A stretch of DNA of 64,000 bases from Spirosoma linguale DSM 74 (GCA_000024525.1 CP001769.1:5489001-5553000); one strand, 5' to 3'. Positions 9,245 to 18,093 are shown, numbered from the stretch's first letter. Made by a program: numbers and translations. The notes: generated from the letters alone by a model not told the origin.

Positions 9245-11584
9245 TCATTTACCGGAAAACGTGTACTGAACACCCATCACCACCGTGCGCGGGGCGGCTG
9301 GCGTGTAGGTAGTACGGTCGGTGGCGTTATTGCCCCGGGTGGCATTGGTGGCGAACAGTGCATTGGTTACGTTCATCACGTTCGTAAATACCTCAATGCC
9401 TTTCCACTCGTAACCCGCCCGGACATTGGCAAAATCATAGCCACCATACCGGACGGTGTTGATTTGATTCTGATACCAGCCCGCCACATGCTGCCACTCT
9501 ACCGACGTCCGGAAATTTTTCAGCCAGGCCGGATAATAGCTGATTTCTGTATTCCAGAGCGTGCGTGGGGCCGAAGGCATGTCTCTGCCATTCACGTTCC
9601 GTACGGCATCGGATATGCGCTGGCTAAGCGTAAACTCCACAAACTGATGCACGGCATGGGTGCCCCCAAACCGAAAAAACACCTGCTTCGATGGTCGGTA
9701 GGTAATGCCCAGTTCAACGCCCCGGTGCAGCGTTTTTCCCGCCGACTGGTAATCGGTCGAGTTATCGGGCTGGCGAATGTTCAGCAGTTCGTTGGTGCCG
9801 TTCATCTGGTAAAACGCCCCGTCGATATAGAGTTTATGGTTCAGCAGCGAAGCCCAGCCGCCTATTTCCATGTTCGTAAACCGGGCAGGCTGCAGGTTGT
9901 AGTAGAATAGCTCGCCGGTGGCGGCTGGCGTCGTTCGTTTAAGGAAAATTGACGTAAGTGCCGGGGGCGAAAACCCTTTCGATACATTGGCATACAACCC
10001 TTTACTCTTGCCCAGATCGTAGGTCATGCCCAGTTTGGGCGTTAGCTGGCTGTAGTCTTTACCGCCCGAACTTCCGTCCAGCGCGTTGGTGTAATCAAAG
10101 GCCATCCGGTCGTAACGCAGGCCAACCGAAAGCCGCAGGTTAGTTACCGGTTCAAGATCATACTGCCCATAAGCCGCTACGTTATGGATATGCGCCGAGT
10201 AATTGGCCAGTTGGTTATCGGGCCGCTCCCGAACCTGGGTATACTTTATCACCGACTTTTTGTCGGCCCGAAGTTCGGCGGTCAGGTCGGTCTGGTACGC
10301 GTAATACGAATTGGGCGACAGGTCGAGCGTGGTACCCACAATGAGTTTGCTGTTCAGGAAAGGCAGCTTCTGCGTATGCTGGGCAATGACCCCGTAACTG
10401 CGGAAGTCATTGCTGTTGATCTGCCCCGTTGCCGTTGGCGAACCGGTTATCCAGCGAATCGAATAAGCCGGATTCTGCCCAACGCTGTTGTTGCGGGCAA
10501 AGCCCGTTACGAACGACTCCGAGCCGTTTTTCCAGCTATGCTCCAGCGTGAGTCGGCTACGAAACGAAACCGTTTTTCGGTAGGTAAAATCCGTTGTGCT
10601 CACGTACTGCCGGGCAAAAAACGCTGTACTGTCTACACTCCCACTCGTTTGCGAGTTGTAATCGTTGTACGAAACGGTACCCGTCAGGCGAGTCTTCGGC
10701 GAAAAAGCGTATTCGAGCCGGGTAAAATAAGACGATTTGTCGTAGTTGGAGCTGGCCAGCCAAGAGTCACGCTGCCGCGACAGCAGTCCGCCCACGTACA
10801 TCCCGAACTTACCCTGCCGGGCTCCCGCGCCAACCTGTACACGCTGATACCCCCACTGGTCGACCTGAATGCCTGCGCGAACCGTTGGCACAGCCGTTGG
10901 GCGCTGGGTGATGAAATTTACGGCCCCGCCCACGGCTTCCGGGCCATAGATGGACGACACCGGTCCTTTCACGACTTCGATGGAGCTCACCGTGAACTGA
11001 TTCATCTCCAGCAACGCGTTGTGATTGAACACGCCCATTGGCCGAACGGGTACGCCGTCTTCAAGATATAGAAAGTACGCATTGGTGGTCATTGGCTGGC
11101 GAATAGCCATCATGTGCTGCTCATTATTCAGGTTGACCATCAGAACGCCCGGCGTCTTATTAATGACTTCGTAGATGCTCGTGGGCTTGGTTTCATTAAT
11201 AAGTCGGGCCGACAGTTTTGCGATTGCGATGGGCGTTTCGGTGCGCAGGGCGGCTTCCCGATTTCCAGTTACCACCACCGTTTGCAGGTCTTCGACGGCG
11301 GGTTCGAGGGCAATGCGGACGGGTTGGCCTGGTACAAGGTCCACCTCCTGCCGACGGTATCCAACCGCCGAAACCGTAACGCGGGTAAGGTTCGTAACCA
11401 GCGAGAATCGCCCGGAGGCATCGGTTACCACGCCTTTCCCGGTAGTAAAAACCAGCGTTACGCCGGGTAAGGGTTCTTTGGTTTGGGCATCGAAAACAAG
11501 CCCGTAGGTACTAAGCTGCGCCAACGCACAGAGTGACGTCATAGCCCATACGAGAGAGGCCATGAACAGTTTATAGATGTTCAT
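9245..11584 (-). CDS. TonB-dependent receptor with carboxypeptidase-regulatory-like domain
   Basis: A 779-residue outer-membrane receptor. A signal peptide ends around LCALAQ. Residues ~25-95 are a regulatory-like domain (YGLVFDAQTKEPLPGVTLVF, SAVGYRRQEVDL). A plug domain (VVVTGNREAALRTETPIAI, IEVVKGPVSSIYGPEAVGGA) and a barrel ending in VVMGVQYTFSGK follow. It belongs to the CirA/FepA-like group of ferric-siderophore or metal receptors. The ligand cannot be read from sequence. Its neighbours are a small Cys/His protein upstream (136 bp away) and a CQCC propeller protein downstream, which points to a soft metal such as copper rather than a sugar. Confidence 0.9.
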   Translation of the reverse strand: MNIYKLFMASLVWAMTSLCALAQLSTYGLVFDAQTKEPLPGVTLVFTTGKGVVTDASGRFSLVTNLTRVTVSAVGYRRQEVDLVPGQPVRIALEPAVEDLQTVVVTGNREAALRTETPIAIAKLSARLINETKPTSIYEVINKTPGVLMVNLNNEQHMMAIRQPMTTNAYFLYLEDGVPVRPMGVFNHNALLEMNQFTVSSIEVVKGPVSSIYGPEAVGGAVNFITQRPTAVPTVRAGIQVDQWGYQRVQVGAGARQGKFGMYVGGLLSRQRDSWLASSNYDKSSYFTRLEYAFSPKTRLTGTVSYNDYNSQTSGSVDSTAFFARQYVSTTDFTYRKTVSFRSRLTLEHSWKNGSESFVTGFARNNSVGQNPAYSIRWITGSPTATGQINSNDFRSYGVIAQHTQKLPFLNSKLIVGTTLDLSPNSYYAYQTDLTAELRADKKSVIKYTQVRERPDNQLANYSAHIHNVAAYGQYDLEPVTNLRLSVGLRYDRMAFDYTNALDGSSGGKDYSQLTPKLGMTYDLGKSKGLYANVSKGFSPPALTSIFLKRTTPAATGELFYYNLQPARFTNMEIGGWASLLNHKLYIDGAFYQMNGTNELLNIRQPDNSTDYQSAGKTLHRGVELGITYRPSKQVFFRFGGTHAVHQFVEFTLSQRISDAVRNVNGRDMPSAPRTLWNTEISYYPAWLKNFRTSVEWQHVAGWYQNQINTVRYGGYDFANVRAGYEWKGIEVFTNVMNVTNALFATNATRGNNATDRTTYTPAAPRTVVMGVQYTFSGK

Positions 11585-11719
11585 TATGAATAGTCAGGTC
11601 AGAAAATGGGAAGAGTACGCCAACCCTGCGCCACGTATGAAAGTGGTGCGGGTAAGGTGTTTCAACAGCTTAAAACAGCCGTTGAAATTATCCATTCGGG
11701 AGCCGCAGAGATTGCAGCC

Positions 11720-12097
11720 TCAGGCCTGAGGAGGGTGAAACAGCTTCTGGACAGGAGCCGTATAAGCAGCAGAATGGTAAGCCGAAAAGGCAACCGACAC
11801 CAGCAAAGGAAAGTACGGGTCGAAGCTAAACAACAGGTTATCCTGGCAGAAGAGTTGAATAATAGGCGTGTTGTTTACCCGCTCGGTGGTTTCTTTATCC
11901 TGCCGGTCCTGCTGGGCTTTCAACTGTTTGGCCAGATAACACTGACCGTCGCAATGGAGCTGGGGCTTATCCCGGTTTTCGCAGAGAACACGGGCAATGT
12001 ATGCTTTATTGACATTGTAATACGCAATAGTTCCCCATTGGCTGACGGTCGGTAGCAGCGTAGCGAGCAGGAGAATATAAATCAGCGCGTTTTTCAT
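11720..12097 (-). CDS. Small membrane-anchored protein with HCDGQCYLAKQL motif
   Basis: A 125-residue protein from the ATG at 12097, chosen because it directly precedes a hydrophobic segment (NALIYILLLATLLPTV). A longer upstream start would add 22 untypical residues. The conserved centre is VLCENRDKPQLHCDGQCYLAKQL, shown here in part: HCDGQCYLAKQL. A second hydrophobic stretch lies near residue 95. I know this as an uncharacterised Bacteroidota family found near TonB receptors. The Cys/His pattern would suit metal binding. It is the first gene of the minus-strand group that includes the receptor at 9245-11584. Confidence 0.65.
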   Translation of the reverse strand: MKNALIYILLLATLLPTVSQWGTIAYYNVNKAYIARVLCENRDKPQLHCDGQCYLAKQLKAQQDRQDKETTERVNNTPIIQLFCQDNLLFSFDPYFPLLVSVAFSAYHSAAYTAPVQKLFHPPQA

Positions 12098-12172
12098 GTC
12101 CCGCACAAAAGTAGAACAGGATTGGTATGCCTTGTTCATTTTTGGCGAGAAAGTTTCTACCAAATCAGTAGG

Positions 12173-12700
12173 TTAACGGTCGGCGGGCAACTCCTCCAGT
12201 TGCACTTCTTTCTCGAAGGCGATGAAATTGACGATTTCTTTTTGATGATTTGTAATCGGGCGAATCACAACGTTGCACCAGTAGGCCGTTCGATCTTTCC
12301 TATAATTCAGCAGCAACTCGCTCACCGTCCGTTTTTTCTCAATGGCCTTCCGCATACGTTGCCGGGCCAGCAGCGACGTTCCTTCACCCTGTAAAAAGTT
12401 AGGACGACGCCCCAGCGCTTCCGTGTTGGTATACCCGGTCATCTTCTCGAACAGCGGGTTCACATATTGTATAATCTGTTCGGCATCTGTAACGACAATT
12501 GCCCATTCGTCGCTTAGCAGATCATGTCGAATGGGGGCTGTCAATAGCCAGTCCTGCTTTTTTGCCAACAGTTGCCACCCGATATGGCCCGTTTCGAGCG
12601 CAGGTCGCTCTCTGAACTCCCAGCCTGCTAACAAAGGCGTTAGTAAAGACTGCCGATAATGTGCAGCGAGTTGTTCGTCGTAAGGTCCGCAAAAGTCCAT
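12173..12700 (-). CDS. PAS protein of LOV-like type lacking the photoactive cysteine
   Basis: About 175 residues from the ATG at 12700; an alternative ATG at 12757 would add 19 residues and cannot be excluded. Residues ~65-165 form a PAS domain. It closely resembles LOV domains in GYTNTEALGRRPNFLQGEGT and LLNYRKDRTAYWCNVVIRPI. The LOV signature GxNCRFLQ is changed to GRRPNFLQ, so the cysteine that forms the flavin adduct is absent. There is no kinase or cyclase domain. It may be a redox or small-ligand sensor, or simply a light-insensitive relative. It acts presumably in the cytoplasm. Confidence 0.75.
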   Translation of the reverse strand: MDFCGPYDEQLAAHYRQSLLTPLLAGWEFRERPALETGHIGWQLLAKKQDWLLTAPIRHDLLSDEWAIVVTDAEQIIQYVNPLFEKMTGYTNTEALGRRPNFLQGEGTSLLARQRMRKAIEKKRTVSELLLNYRKDRTAYWCNVVIRPITNHQKEIVNFIAFEKEVQLEELPADR

Positions 12701-13011
12701 AATGGTAGGTAAAATAATCTCTCCGCATCTACTTGACAGAGGACAATTGGTAATCATACAGACTTTATAACTAATTCGTGCCCTTTCCGGACCGATTCAT
12801 CTCTTTTTTTTTGTCTGTTACTTATTATAAGGTAATAATTTACATCAGCTTTTCGTATATATAGATTTTTTAACATATATAATTTCAAGGCTTTAAATGG
12901 CTCGCCATAACCCGTCAAAAGACCTATTCACGATAATGAGCGTAACCTCCTCACCCATAAATCAGTTGTTCTTTATAGACCAACAAACTACCTTGGGCCA
13001 ACTACCAACGA

Positions 13012-13941
13012 ATGGCACACGAACATAATCATGAAGACCACGCAGGGCACCACCACGGTCCTGCCGTTTTAACGTCTGTCAATCGGGCGCTGATCATCGG
13101 AGCCGTTTTAAACACGCTGTATGTGGTGGTTGAGTTTAGCATGGGGTTTTATTACAACTCGCTGGGCCTGATTGCGGATGCCGGGCACAACCTCAGCGAC
13201 ATTGCCGGGCTACTGCTTTCACTACTGGCGTTTCGGCTGGCCCGCATTCGTCAGACACCGAGTTTCACCTATGGCTATCGAAAGAGTACGGTGCTGGCAT
13301 CGCTTACCAACGCGGTCATTCTACTGATCACGATTGGGGCTATTTTATGGGAAAGCATTCAGCGTTTTCAGCACCCCGAACCGGTGGCGGGTGGCCCTGT
13401 AGCGTGGGTTGCGGGGTTTGGCATTCTGGTGAATGCAGCATCGGCACTGCTTTTTTTCCGGGATAAAGACCACGACCTGAACATCAAAGGAGCGTACCTT
13501 CATCTGGCCGCCGATGCGCTGGTATCACTTGGCGTCGTTGTGGCGGGTATTGTTATCAGCTATACCGGCTGGGTCTGGCTCGACCCCGTTATCGGGCTGG
13601 TTGTGGCCGCCGTAATTCTTGGTTCGACCTGGCGCCTGCTGAACGATAGTTTACGGCTGTCGATGGACGGTGTTCCAACGGATATTAACCTCAACGACGT
13701 ACTCGCTGACCTTCGGGCTGTAACGGGCGTGCGCGATGTGCATCATGTACATATATGGGCTATGAGCACGACCGAAAACGCCCTCACTGCCCACCTGGTC
13801 ATTCAGCCCGGTCTCTCCGACTTGCAGATCGATGCGCTTAAACACGACGCGCGCCACAGGCTCGAACACCGAAAAATCAACCACGCCACGCTGGAAACCG
13901 AAACGAACACAAAAAATGAACACCAGACGGAGGTCTGCTAA
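13012..13941 (+). CDS. czcD: Cation diffusion facilitator (CzcD/ZitB-like Zn2+ exporter)
   Basis: A 309-residue inner-membrane transporter. The His-rich N-terminus (EHNHEDHAGHHHG) is typical of zinc CDFs. Six transmembrane segments span residues ~25-215. The two metal-site motifs are visible: GLIADAGHNLSDIAGLL (HxxxD) in TM2 and LHLAADALVSLG (HxxxD) in TM5. A cytoplasmic C-terminal ferredoxin-like domain follows (VRDVHHVHIWAMSTTENALT). It should export Zn2+, Cd2+ or Co2+ by proton antiport. It stands alone, with 240-310 bp on either side. Confidence 0.93.
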   Translation: MAHEHNHEDHAGHHHGPAVLTSVNRALIIGAVLNTLYVVVEFSMGFYYNSLGLIADAGHNLSDIAGLLLSLLAFRLARIRQTPSFTYGYRKSTVLASLTNAVILLITIGAILWESIQRFQHPEPVAGGPVAWVAGFGILVNAASALLFFRDKDHDLNIKGAYLHLAADALVSLGVVVAGIVISYTGWVWLDPVIGLVVAAVILGSTWRLLNDSLRLSMDGVPTDINLNDVLADLRAVTGVRDVHHVHIWAMSTTENALTAHLVIQPGLSDLQIDALKHDARHRLEHRKINHATLETETNTKNEHQTEVC

Positions 13942-14181
13942 AGCCTACGATTTTTGACGGATTGCCGGGCGATAGGGTTCAGAATTCCTGACGGGCTGTA
14001 GGATCAGTCTGAAAGCAGAAAAATGCCAAGCTTACAACGAGTGAAAACAGGTCGAAATACTAACAACATCCGCATGTCTTGAAGCTGCCGCCGGATGCTC
14101 GAAATGGCGTAATATTCAGGGCATTTAACTGGCATTCACGCCCTTTTCTTTGTATCTTGAAGGAGAACAATAACCAGCAAC

Positions 14182-14859
14182 ATGTACTTCTTTCAAGACG
14201 ACTATGAGTCTCAACCTGAGACCGTTGAGGAGCGTTTATTTCACATTCGGTCGTGTCTATCCACGAAAATCAACCTGAACAGGCTTAGTCTGGACGGCTT
14301 TCCGGAGGAGGTTTTCAACTATCCGCAGGTTACACATCTCTACATAGGTAACCTTGCCCCATTGTCGCAGGAATCGGGTAATTTCCTAATCAACATTATC
14401 CGAAAAAGGGCCAGGGAAACGAATGATTCAGTTGCCTATCTGGAAGAAATCGCCGAAATCCGTCGTTGTATGACCCCGGCAAAAACCATCGGTCATCTGC
14501 CCGACCGCATCAGCGAATTAACTAATCTGGAAGAGCTGTACCTTGTGGGGCAGCAACTAACCGAACTCCCGGAATCACTTTGCGAACTACCAAATCTGAA
14601 ACGACTTTACGTACACAACAACAAATTAACAACGCTGCCTGCCAAATTCAATCAGCTTAAATCGCTGGTCTGTCTAAACGTGCGCGATAACCCCATCAAA
14701 ACCTGGCCGGACGGTTTCTGGGAGATGCCGTTCATCAATCAATACCAGCGTGACCTGGAAATCGCCGATCAACGCGAAACCGAACTCCTTCTCGAAAAGA
14801 ACTACAAAGCCGCCAGAACGCTTCGCAGCGAAGCTATCCGTTGGGGCTTGCACTGGTAA
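14182..14859 (+). CDS. Leucine-rich-repeat protein
   Basis: A 225-residue cytoplasmic protein without signal peptide. Residues ~105-185 contain about four LRR units of the bacterial 23-residue type (LTNLEELYLVGQQLTELPES, LPNLKRLYVHNNKLTTLPAK, LKSLVCLNVRDNPIKTWPDG). The N-terminal ~100 residues have no recognisable domain. The C-terminal tail is helical and charged. LRR proteins of this kind mediate protein-protein contacts, and no partner is indicated by the neighbours. It ends just before a strong hairpin at 14876-14920. Confidence 0.75.
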   Translation: MYFFQDDYESQPETVEERLFHIRSCLSTKINLNRLSLDGFPEEVFNYPQVTHLYIGNLAPLSQESGNFLINIIRKRARETNDSVAYLEEIAEIRRCMTPAKTIGHLPDRISELTNLEELYLVGQQLTELPESLCELPNLKRLYVHNNKLTTLPAKFNQLKSLVCLNVRDNPIKTWPDGFWEMPFINQYQRDLEIADQRETELLLEKNYKAARTLRSEAIRWGLHW

Positions 14860-14875
14860 CCAACGACACCTTGCC

Positions 14876-14920
14876 CACAGCGGAAAGAAAGCACGGAATC
14901 TGCGCTTTCTTTCCGCTGTG
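14876..14920. terminator. 17-bp hairpin between convergent genes
   Basis: Perfect arms CACAGCGGAAAGAAAGC and GCTTTCTTTCCGCTGTG enclose an 11-nt loop. It lies between the convergent LRR gene and the small membrane-protein gene and can serve as a bidirectional terminator, although no long T tract follows on either side. Confidence 0.7.
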
Positions 14921-14953
14921 CGGGTAATCAATGTCTGGATATCGGATGGTCTT

Positions 14954-15409
14954 CTACCGACGCTTCAGTAAGGCATAAGCGCCCGCCGTTACCAGTCCAC
15001 CTACCAGATACCAGCCAATCGTCATGGCGGCAGTTGCCGGGGTTCGGCTGCTGGGCGCGGTGCCCAGGCCCATCGGTCCGGGTAGTGCCACTGCCCCGAC
15101 GCCAGCCGCCAGCCCCAGCGCAGCACCCGTCAAAACGGCGTTTTCAGGTTTAGCCAGTCCGATAAGGCTGTAATAAAGCATGTTCGACACTACGTCGCCA
15201 CCCAGTGCCCAGTCGTGAAGTTCATCATCGGCAGGCGGCTCTTCATTAACACTTGCCATTACTTTTTTTATAGCCCGCATCCCCAAAATATCCGCTCTGG
15301 GCGCTTCGGGAATAAACTGGCGGGCCGTTTCGTGAAGGGCCGTCAGGGCACAGGCACCCGCCAGGCCACTGCCCAGCGATTGCAGGAGAGTCTTGTTTAT
15401 ATCAGTCAT
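14954..15409 (-). CDS. Small hydrophobic membrane protein of unknown function
   Basis: A 151-residue protein with two or three hydrophobic segments (LGSGLAGACALTAL near residue 15, ENAVLTGAALGLAAGVGAVA, and IGWYLVGGLVTAGAYALL at the end) and a charged stretch between. It ends in KRR, as a cytosolic anchor would. I do not recognise a described domain; similar short proteins occur across Cytophagales. It is convergent with the LRR gene and divergent from the GH43 gene 28 bp away, so promoters must overlap between 15409 and 15437. Confidence 0.6.
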   Translation of the reverse strand: MTDINKTLLQSLGSGLAGACALTALHETARQFIPEAPRADILGMRAIKKVMASVNEEPPADDELHDWALGGDVVSNMLYYSLIGLAKPENAVLTGAALGLAAGVGAVALPGPMGLGTAPSSRTPATAAMTIGWYLVGGLVTAGAYALLKRR

Positions 15410-15436
15410 AGGTGCTTAACTTGTGAGCCTGTACAA

Positions 15437-17287
15437 ATGTTAAATTCCGGCACTATACCTAACAACATCGTGCGTTTCCTGACCCTATCCCTTCTGTCAA
15501 TCAGCCTGTTAGTCGCCAGTTATGCGCCTGCTCTGGCCCAGCAAAAGACTAACCGGACATACTGCAATCCGATGGACATCAGCTATCGGTATAATTTCGA
15601 ACAACTGAACGAGAAGATCTCGTACCGGTCCGGGGCCGACCCGGTTATTATCAACCATAAGAAAGAATACTACCTGTTCGTCACGATTCAGGGCGGCTGG
15701 TGGCATTCGAAAGATATGGTTAACTGGAAATACATCGTCCCCGACAAATGGCCGATGGAAGACATGTGCGCCCCGGCGGCCCTGTCGGTTCGCGACACGC
15801 TCTACCTGTTTCAGTCGACGTTTGAGCAGCGGCCTATTTTTTACTCGACCGAGCCAGAGAAAGGGAAACTCAAGTTTTTTAACCGCTGGTTACCCCGCTT
15901 ACCCAAGGATATTGGCCCCTGGGACCCGGCGCTTTTTCACGACGACGATACCGACAAATGGTACATGTACTGGGGTTCCTCGAACGTCTATCCACTCTTT
16001 GGTGCTGAGCTGGACAAGAGCCGGAACCTGACCTATGCGGGCAATAACCCGGCGGCCTCCTACAAAGCCATGTTCTGGCTCGACCCCTACAAACACGGTT
16101 GGGAGCGCTTCGGCCCAAACCACTCCGACCCGTTCAAACCCTTTACGGAAGGAGCCTGGATGACCAAACACAACGGCAAATACTACCTGCAATACGGTGC
16201 ACCCGGTACTGAATACAACGTGTACGGCAATGGGACATACGTGGGTAAAGACCCGCTTGGCCCTTTTGAGTACGCGCCCTACAATCCGGTTGCCTACAAG
16301 CCGGGAGGATTCGCTACGGGCTGCGGGCACGGCAACACCTTCCAGGATAACTTTGGTAATTACTGGAATACAGGCACCACCTGGATTGGCTACAACTGGG
16401 GGATGGAGCGTCGGATTGTGATGAACCCCGCCGGTTTCGATAAAGACGACCAGATGTTCGCCAACACCCGTTTCGGCGATTTTCCGCACTACCTGCCCGA
16501 CAAAACCGTTTCGACCCAGAACGGAATGAACACAGACGCGCTGTTTACGGGCTGGATGCTCCTCTCCTACCGCAAACCGGCCGTAGCTTCGTCAACGCTC
16601 AGAGCTGCCCCAACGGACACGCTATCGGCGGACAGAACGACTGATGAAAACCCGCGCACGTTCTGGGTAGCGGGCCAGAACAAAGCCGGCGAAACGCTCA
16701 CTCTCGACCTAGGCGCAGAACGAGATGTGCGCGCCGTGCAGGTGGATTATATTGACTACAAACAAACCATTTATGACTCCGACTCGACGGTATATACGCA
16801 GTTTAAAATCCTGACGTCGATGGATAACAAGAAGTGGACTGTTGTAGCCGATTTAACGAAAGAGCCCAAACGCGACCGGGCATGCGCGTATGTTGAACTG
16901 GAAAAGCCAGCCCGTGCCCGCTATGTTCGGTACGAGCACGTATATGTAGCCGGTTCGCATCTGGCCATCAATGCATTTCGGGTATTTGGCAACGGTTTGG
17001 GGAAGGTACCCACCACACCCGCCACGCTCACGGCCAAACGTCAGAAAGACCAGCGCAACGCCGACTTATCGTGGAGTAAAGTACCGGGTGCCGTGGGGTA
17101 CAACATCCGCTGGGGTATTGCGCCCGACAAGCTTTACCAGAATTACCAGTTCTGGAACGACGAGCCAAACACCTTCGAACTTCGTGCCCTGAACGTTGGC
17201 ATACCGTATTACTTCGCCATCGAAGCGTTCGATGAAAACGGCGTATCGGTCCTCAGCAAGGTGGTCAGTGACGGGTTAGGCCAGTAG
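15437..17287 (+). CDS. GH43 family glycosidase with discoidin-like and Fn3 domains
   Basis: A 616-residue secreted enzyme from the ATG at 15437, which begins a signal peptide (RFLTLSLLSISLLVASYAPA). An in-frame ATG at 15215 would overlap the divergent gene and is rejected. The five-bladed GH43 propeller covers residues ~40-370. The three acidic residues are visible: Asp in SGADPVIIN, Asp in WDPALFHDDD, Glu in TEGAWMTKHNGKYYLQYG. A discoidin/CBM32-like domain (~residues 390-525, TLDLGAERDVRAVQVDYI) and a fibronectin type III domain (~530-615) follow. It should act as xylosidase, arabinosidase or galactosidase; the exact sugar is not determinable. There is no SusC/D pair beside it. Confidence 0.88.
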   Translation: MLNSGTIPNNIVRFLTLSLLSISLLVASYAPALAQQKTNRTYCNPMDISYRYNFEQLNEKISYRSGADPVIINHKKEYYLFVTIQGGWWHSKDMVNWKYIVPDKWPMEDMCAPAALSVRDTLYLFQSTFEQRPIFYSTEPEKGKLKFFNRWLPRLPKDIGPWDPALFHDDDTDKWYMYWGSSNVYPLFGAELDKSRNLTYAGNNPAASYKAMFWLDPYKHGWERFGPNHSDPFKPFTEGAWMTKHNGKYYLQYGAPGTEYNVYGNGTYVGKDPLGPFEYAPYNPVAYKPGGFATGCGHGNTFQDNFGNYWNTGTTWIGYNWGMERRIVMNPAGFDKDDQMFANTRFGDFPHYLPDKTVSTQNGMNTDALFTGWMLLSYRKPAVASSTLRAAPTDTLSADRTTDENPRTFWVAGQNKAGETLTLDLGAERDVRAVQVDYIDYKQTIYDSDSTVYTQFKILTSMDNKKWTVVADLTKEPKRDRACAYVELEKPARARYVRYEHVYVAGSHLAINAFRVFGNGLGKVPTTPATLTAKRQKDQRNADLSWSKVPGAVGYNIRWGIAPDKLYQNYQFWNDEPNTFELRALNVGIPYYFAIEAFDENGVSVLSKVVSDGLGQ

Positions 17288-17323
17288 ACCCTCGTACAGG
17301 CCCCGCACTGCGTACGGGGATAA

Positions 17324-17393
17324 CCACAGTCAACACCTTCGGCGTTGGGAGAGTCAAGTCAGCCGTCCACAACGCCGAAGGTGTTGACTGTGG
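17324..17393. repeat. Inverted doublet of the IS200-linked repeat
   Basis: Two perfect 24-bp inverted arms (17324-17347 and 17370-17393) enclose 22 bases. Their core is AACGCCGAAGGTGTTGACTG. The right arm continues into the direct repeat that also lies downstream of the transposase gene at 17489-17935. A decayed single copy (CAAAGATGTTGACTATAAAG) lies immediately before that gene at about 17449-17468. Confidence 0.8.
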
Positions 17394-17488
17394 ATAACCG
17401 TATGTGCAGCACTCGGGCGCATAACAACATGTGCCCACCGACCCCAAAGATGTTGACTATAAAGAATCCTGTACTTACCTTACAGGCT

Positions 17489-17935
17489 ATGAGTTACCGA
17501 CAGATTTTATACCACATCGTATTCGGCACTAAATACAGAAACCCAACCATCACCCATGCACACTGTGAGGAGCTGTACAAATACATTTGGGGCGTCATAA
17601 AGAACCAGAAAGGCACCCTGTTCAGAATAAACGGTGTAGAAGACCACATCCACATTCTCAGTGACCTGCATCCTTCCGTAGCGTTAGCTAATTTTGTCAA
17701 AGACATCAAAGTAGCCAGTTCGCTATGGATGAAAGCTAGTGGGCTATTCCCTGATTTTGAGGGATGGGCCGAAGGATATGGCGCGTTTACATACTCGATC
17801 AAAGAGCGTGACCGTGTTATTAACTACATCAAAAAGCAGAAAGAACACCACAAAAAAATAACGTTCAACGATGAATACAAGAGCCTGCTGGACGAACACG
17901 GCATAGCGTACGACGAAAACCACCTATTTCCCTAA
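17489..17935 (+). CDS. tnpA: IS200/IS605-type Y1 transposase
   Basis: 148 residues from the ATG at 17489, where family similarity starts (MSYRQILYHIVFGTKYRNP); an upstream in-frame start would translate the repeat. It is a complete Y1 HUH transposase. The HxH metal site is in GVEDHIHILSDL, and the catalytic tyrosine lies in DRVINYIKKQKEHHKK. The enzyme cuts and rejoins single-stranded DNA at hairpins. It is intact and flanked by direct repeats (17370-17410 and 17936-17976). It could be a solitary IS200 or a repeat-serving RAYT relative. Confidence 0.9.
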   Translation: MSYRQILYHIVFGTKYRNPTITHAHCEELYKYIWGVIKNQKGTLFRINGVEDHIHILSDLHPSVALANFVKDIKVASSLWMKASGLFPDFEGWAEGYGAFTYSIKERDRVINYIKKQKEHHKKITFNDEYKSLLDEHGIAYDENHLFP

Positions 17936-17976
17936 CAACGCCGAAGGTGTTGACTATGGATAACCGTATGCGCAGC
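17936..17976 (+). repeat. Right 41-bp direct repeat of the IS200-type unit
   Basis: Starts at the base after the transposase stop codon and matches 17370-17410 at 39 of 41 positions (G/A and T/C changes). The first 24 bases also match the arms of the inverted doublet. Confidence 0.8.
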
Positions 17977-17981
17977 TTACG

Positions 17982-18066
17982 GACAGGCATGGCATATAGA
18001 CGGGCCTAGCTCACGGACAAGCATAGCGCATAGACAGGCATAACACACAGACAGGCGTAGCCTACA
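17982..18066 (+). repeat. Minisatellite, five 17-bp units
   Basis: Five consecutive 17-bp units follow the form GACAGGCATAGCNCAYA, starting at 17982, 17999, 18016, 18033 and 18050. All have exactly the same length, with substitutions between units. The array ends 27 bp before the GNAT start codon, so copy-number change could alter that gene's leader or promoter. Confidence 0.8.
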
Positions 18067-18093
18067 CAGACACAACCTCCCTCACAATACCCT

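Larger units (their letters stand above)
17370..17976 (+). mobile_element. IS200-type element or transposase-repeat unit
   Basis: The transposase gene is framed by two 41-bp direct repeats, 17370-17410 and 17936-17976, which differ at only two positions. The right copy begins directly after the stop codon. The sequences include the palindrome-prone core GCCGAAGGTGTTGAC, as expected for subterminal hairpins recognised by HUH transposases. No second IS605-type gene (tnpB) is present. Whether the real element ends coincide with these repeats is inference. Confidence 0.6.

Noticed and set aside
10184..11071. 295-codon plus-strand frame
   Set aside because: It lies wholly inside the TonB receptor gene on the minus strand, which has clear domain similarity; the plus frame is Arg-rich and unlike a protein family.
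15215..15436. N-terminal extension of the GH43 enzyme
   Set aside because: It overlaps a divergent gene and would bury the signal peptide.
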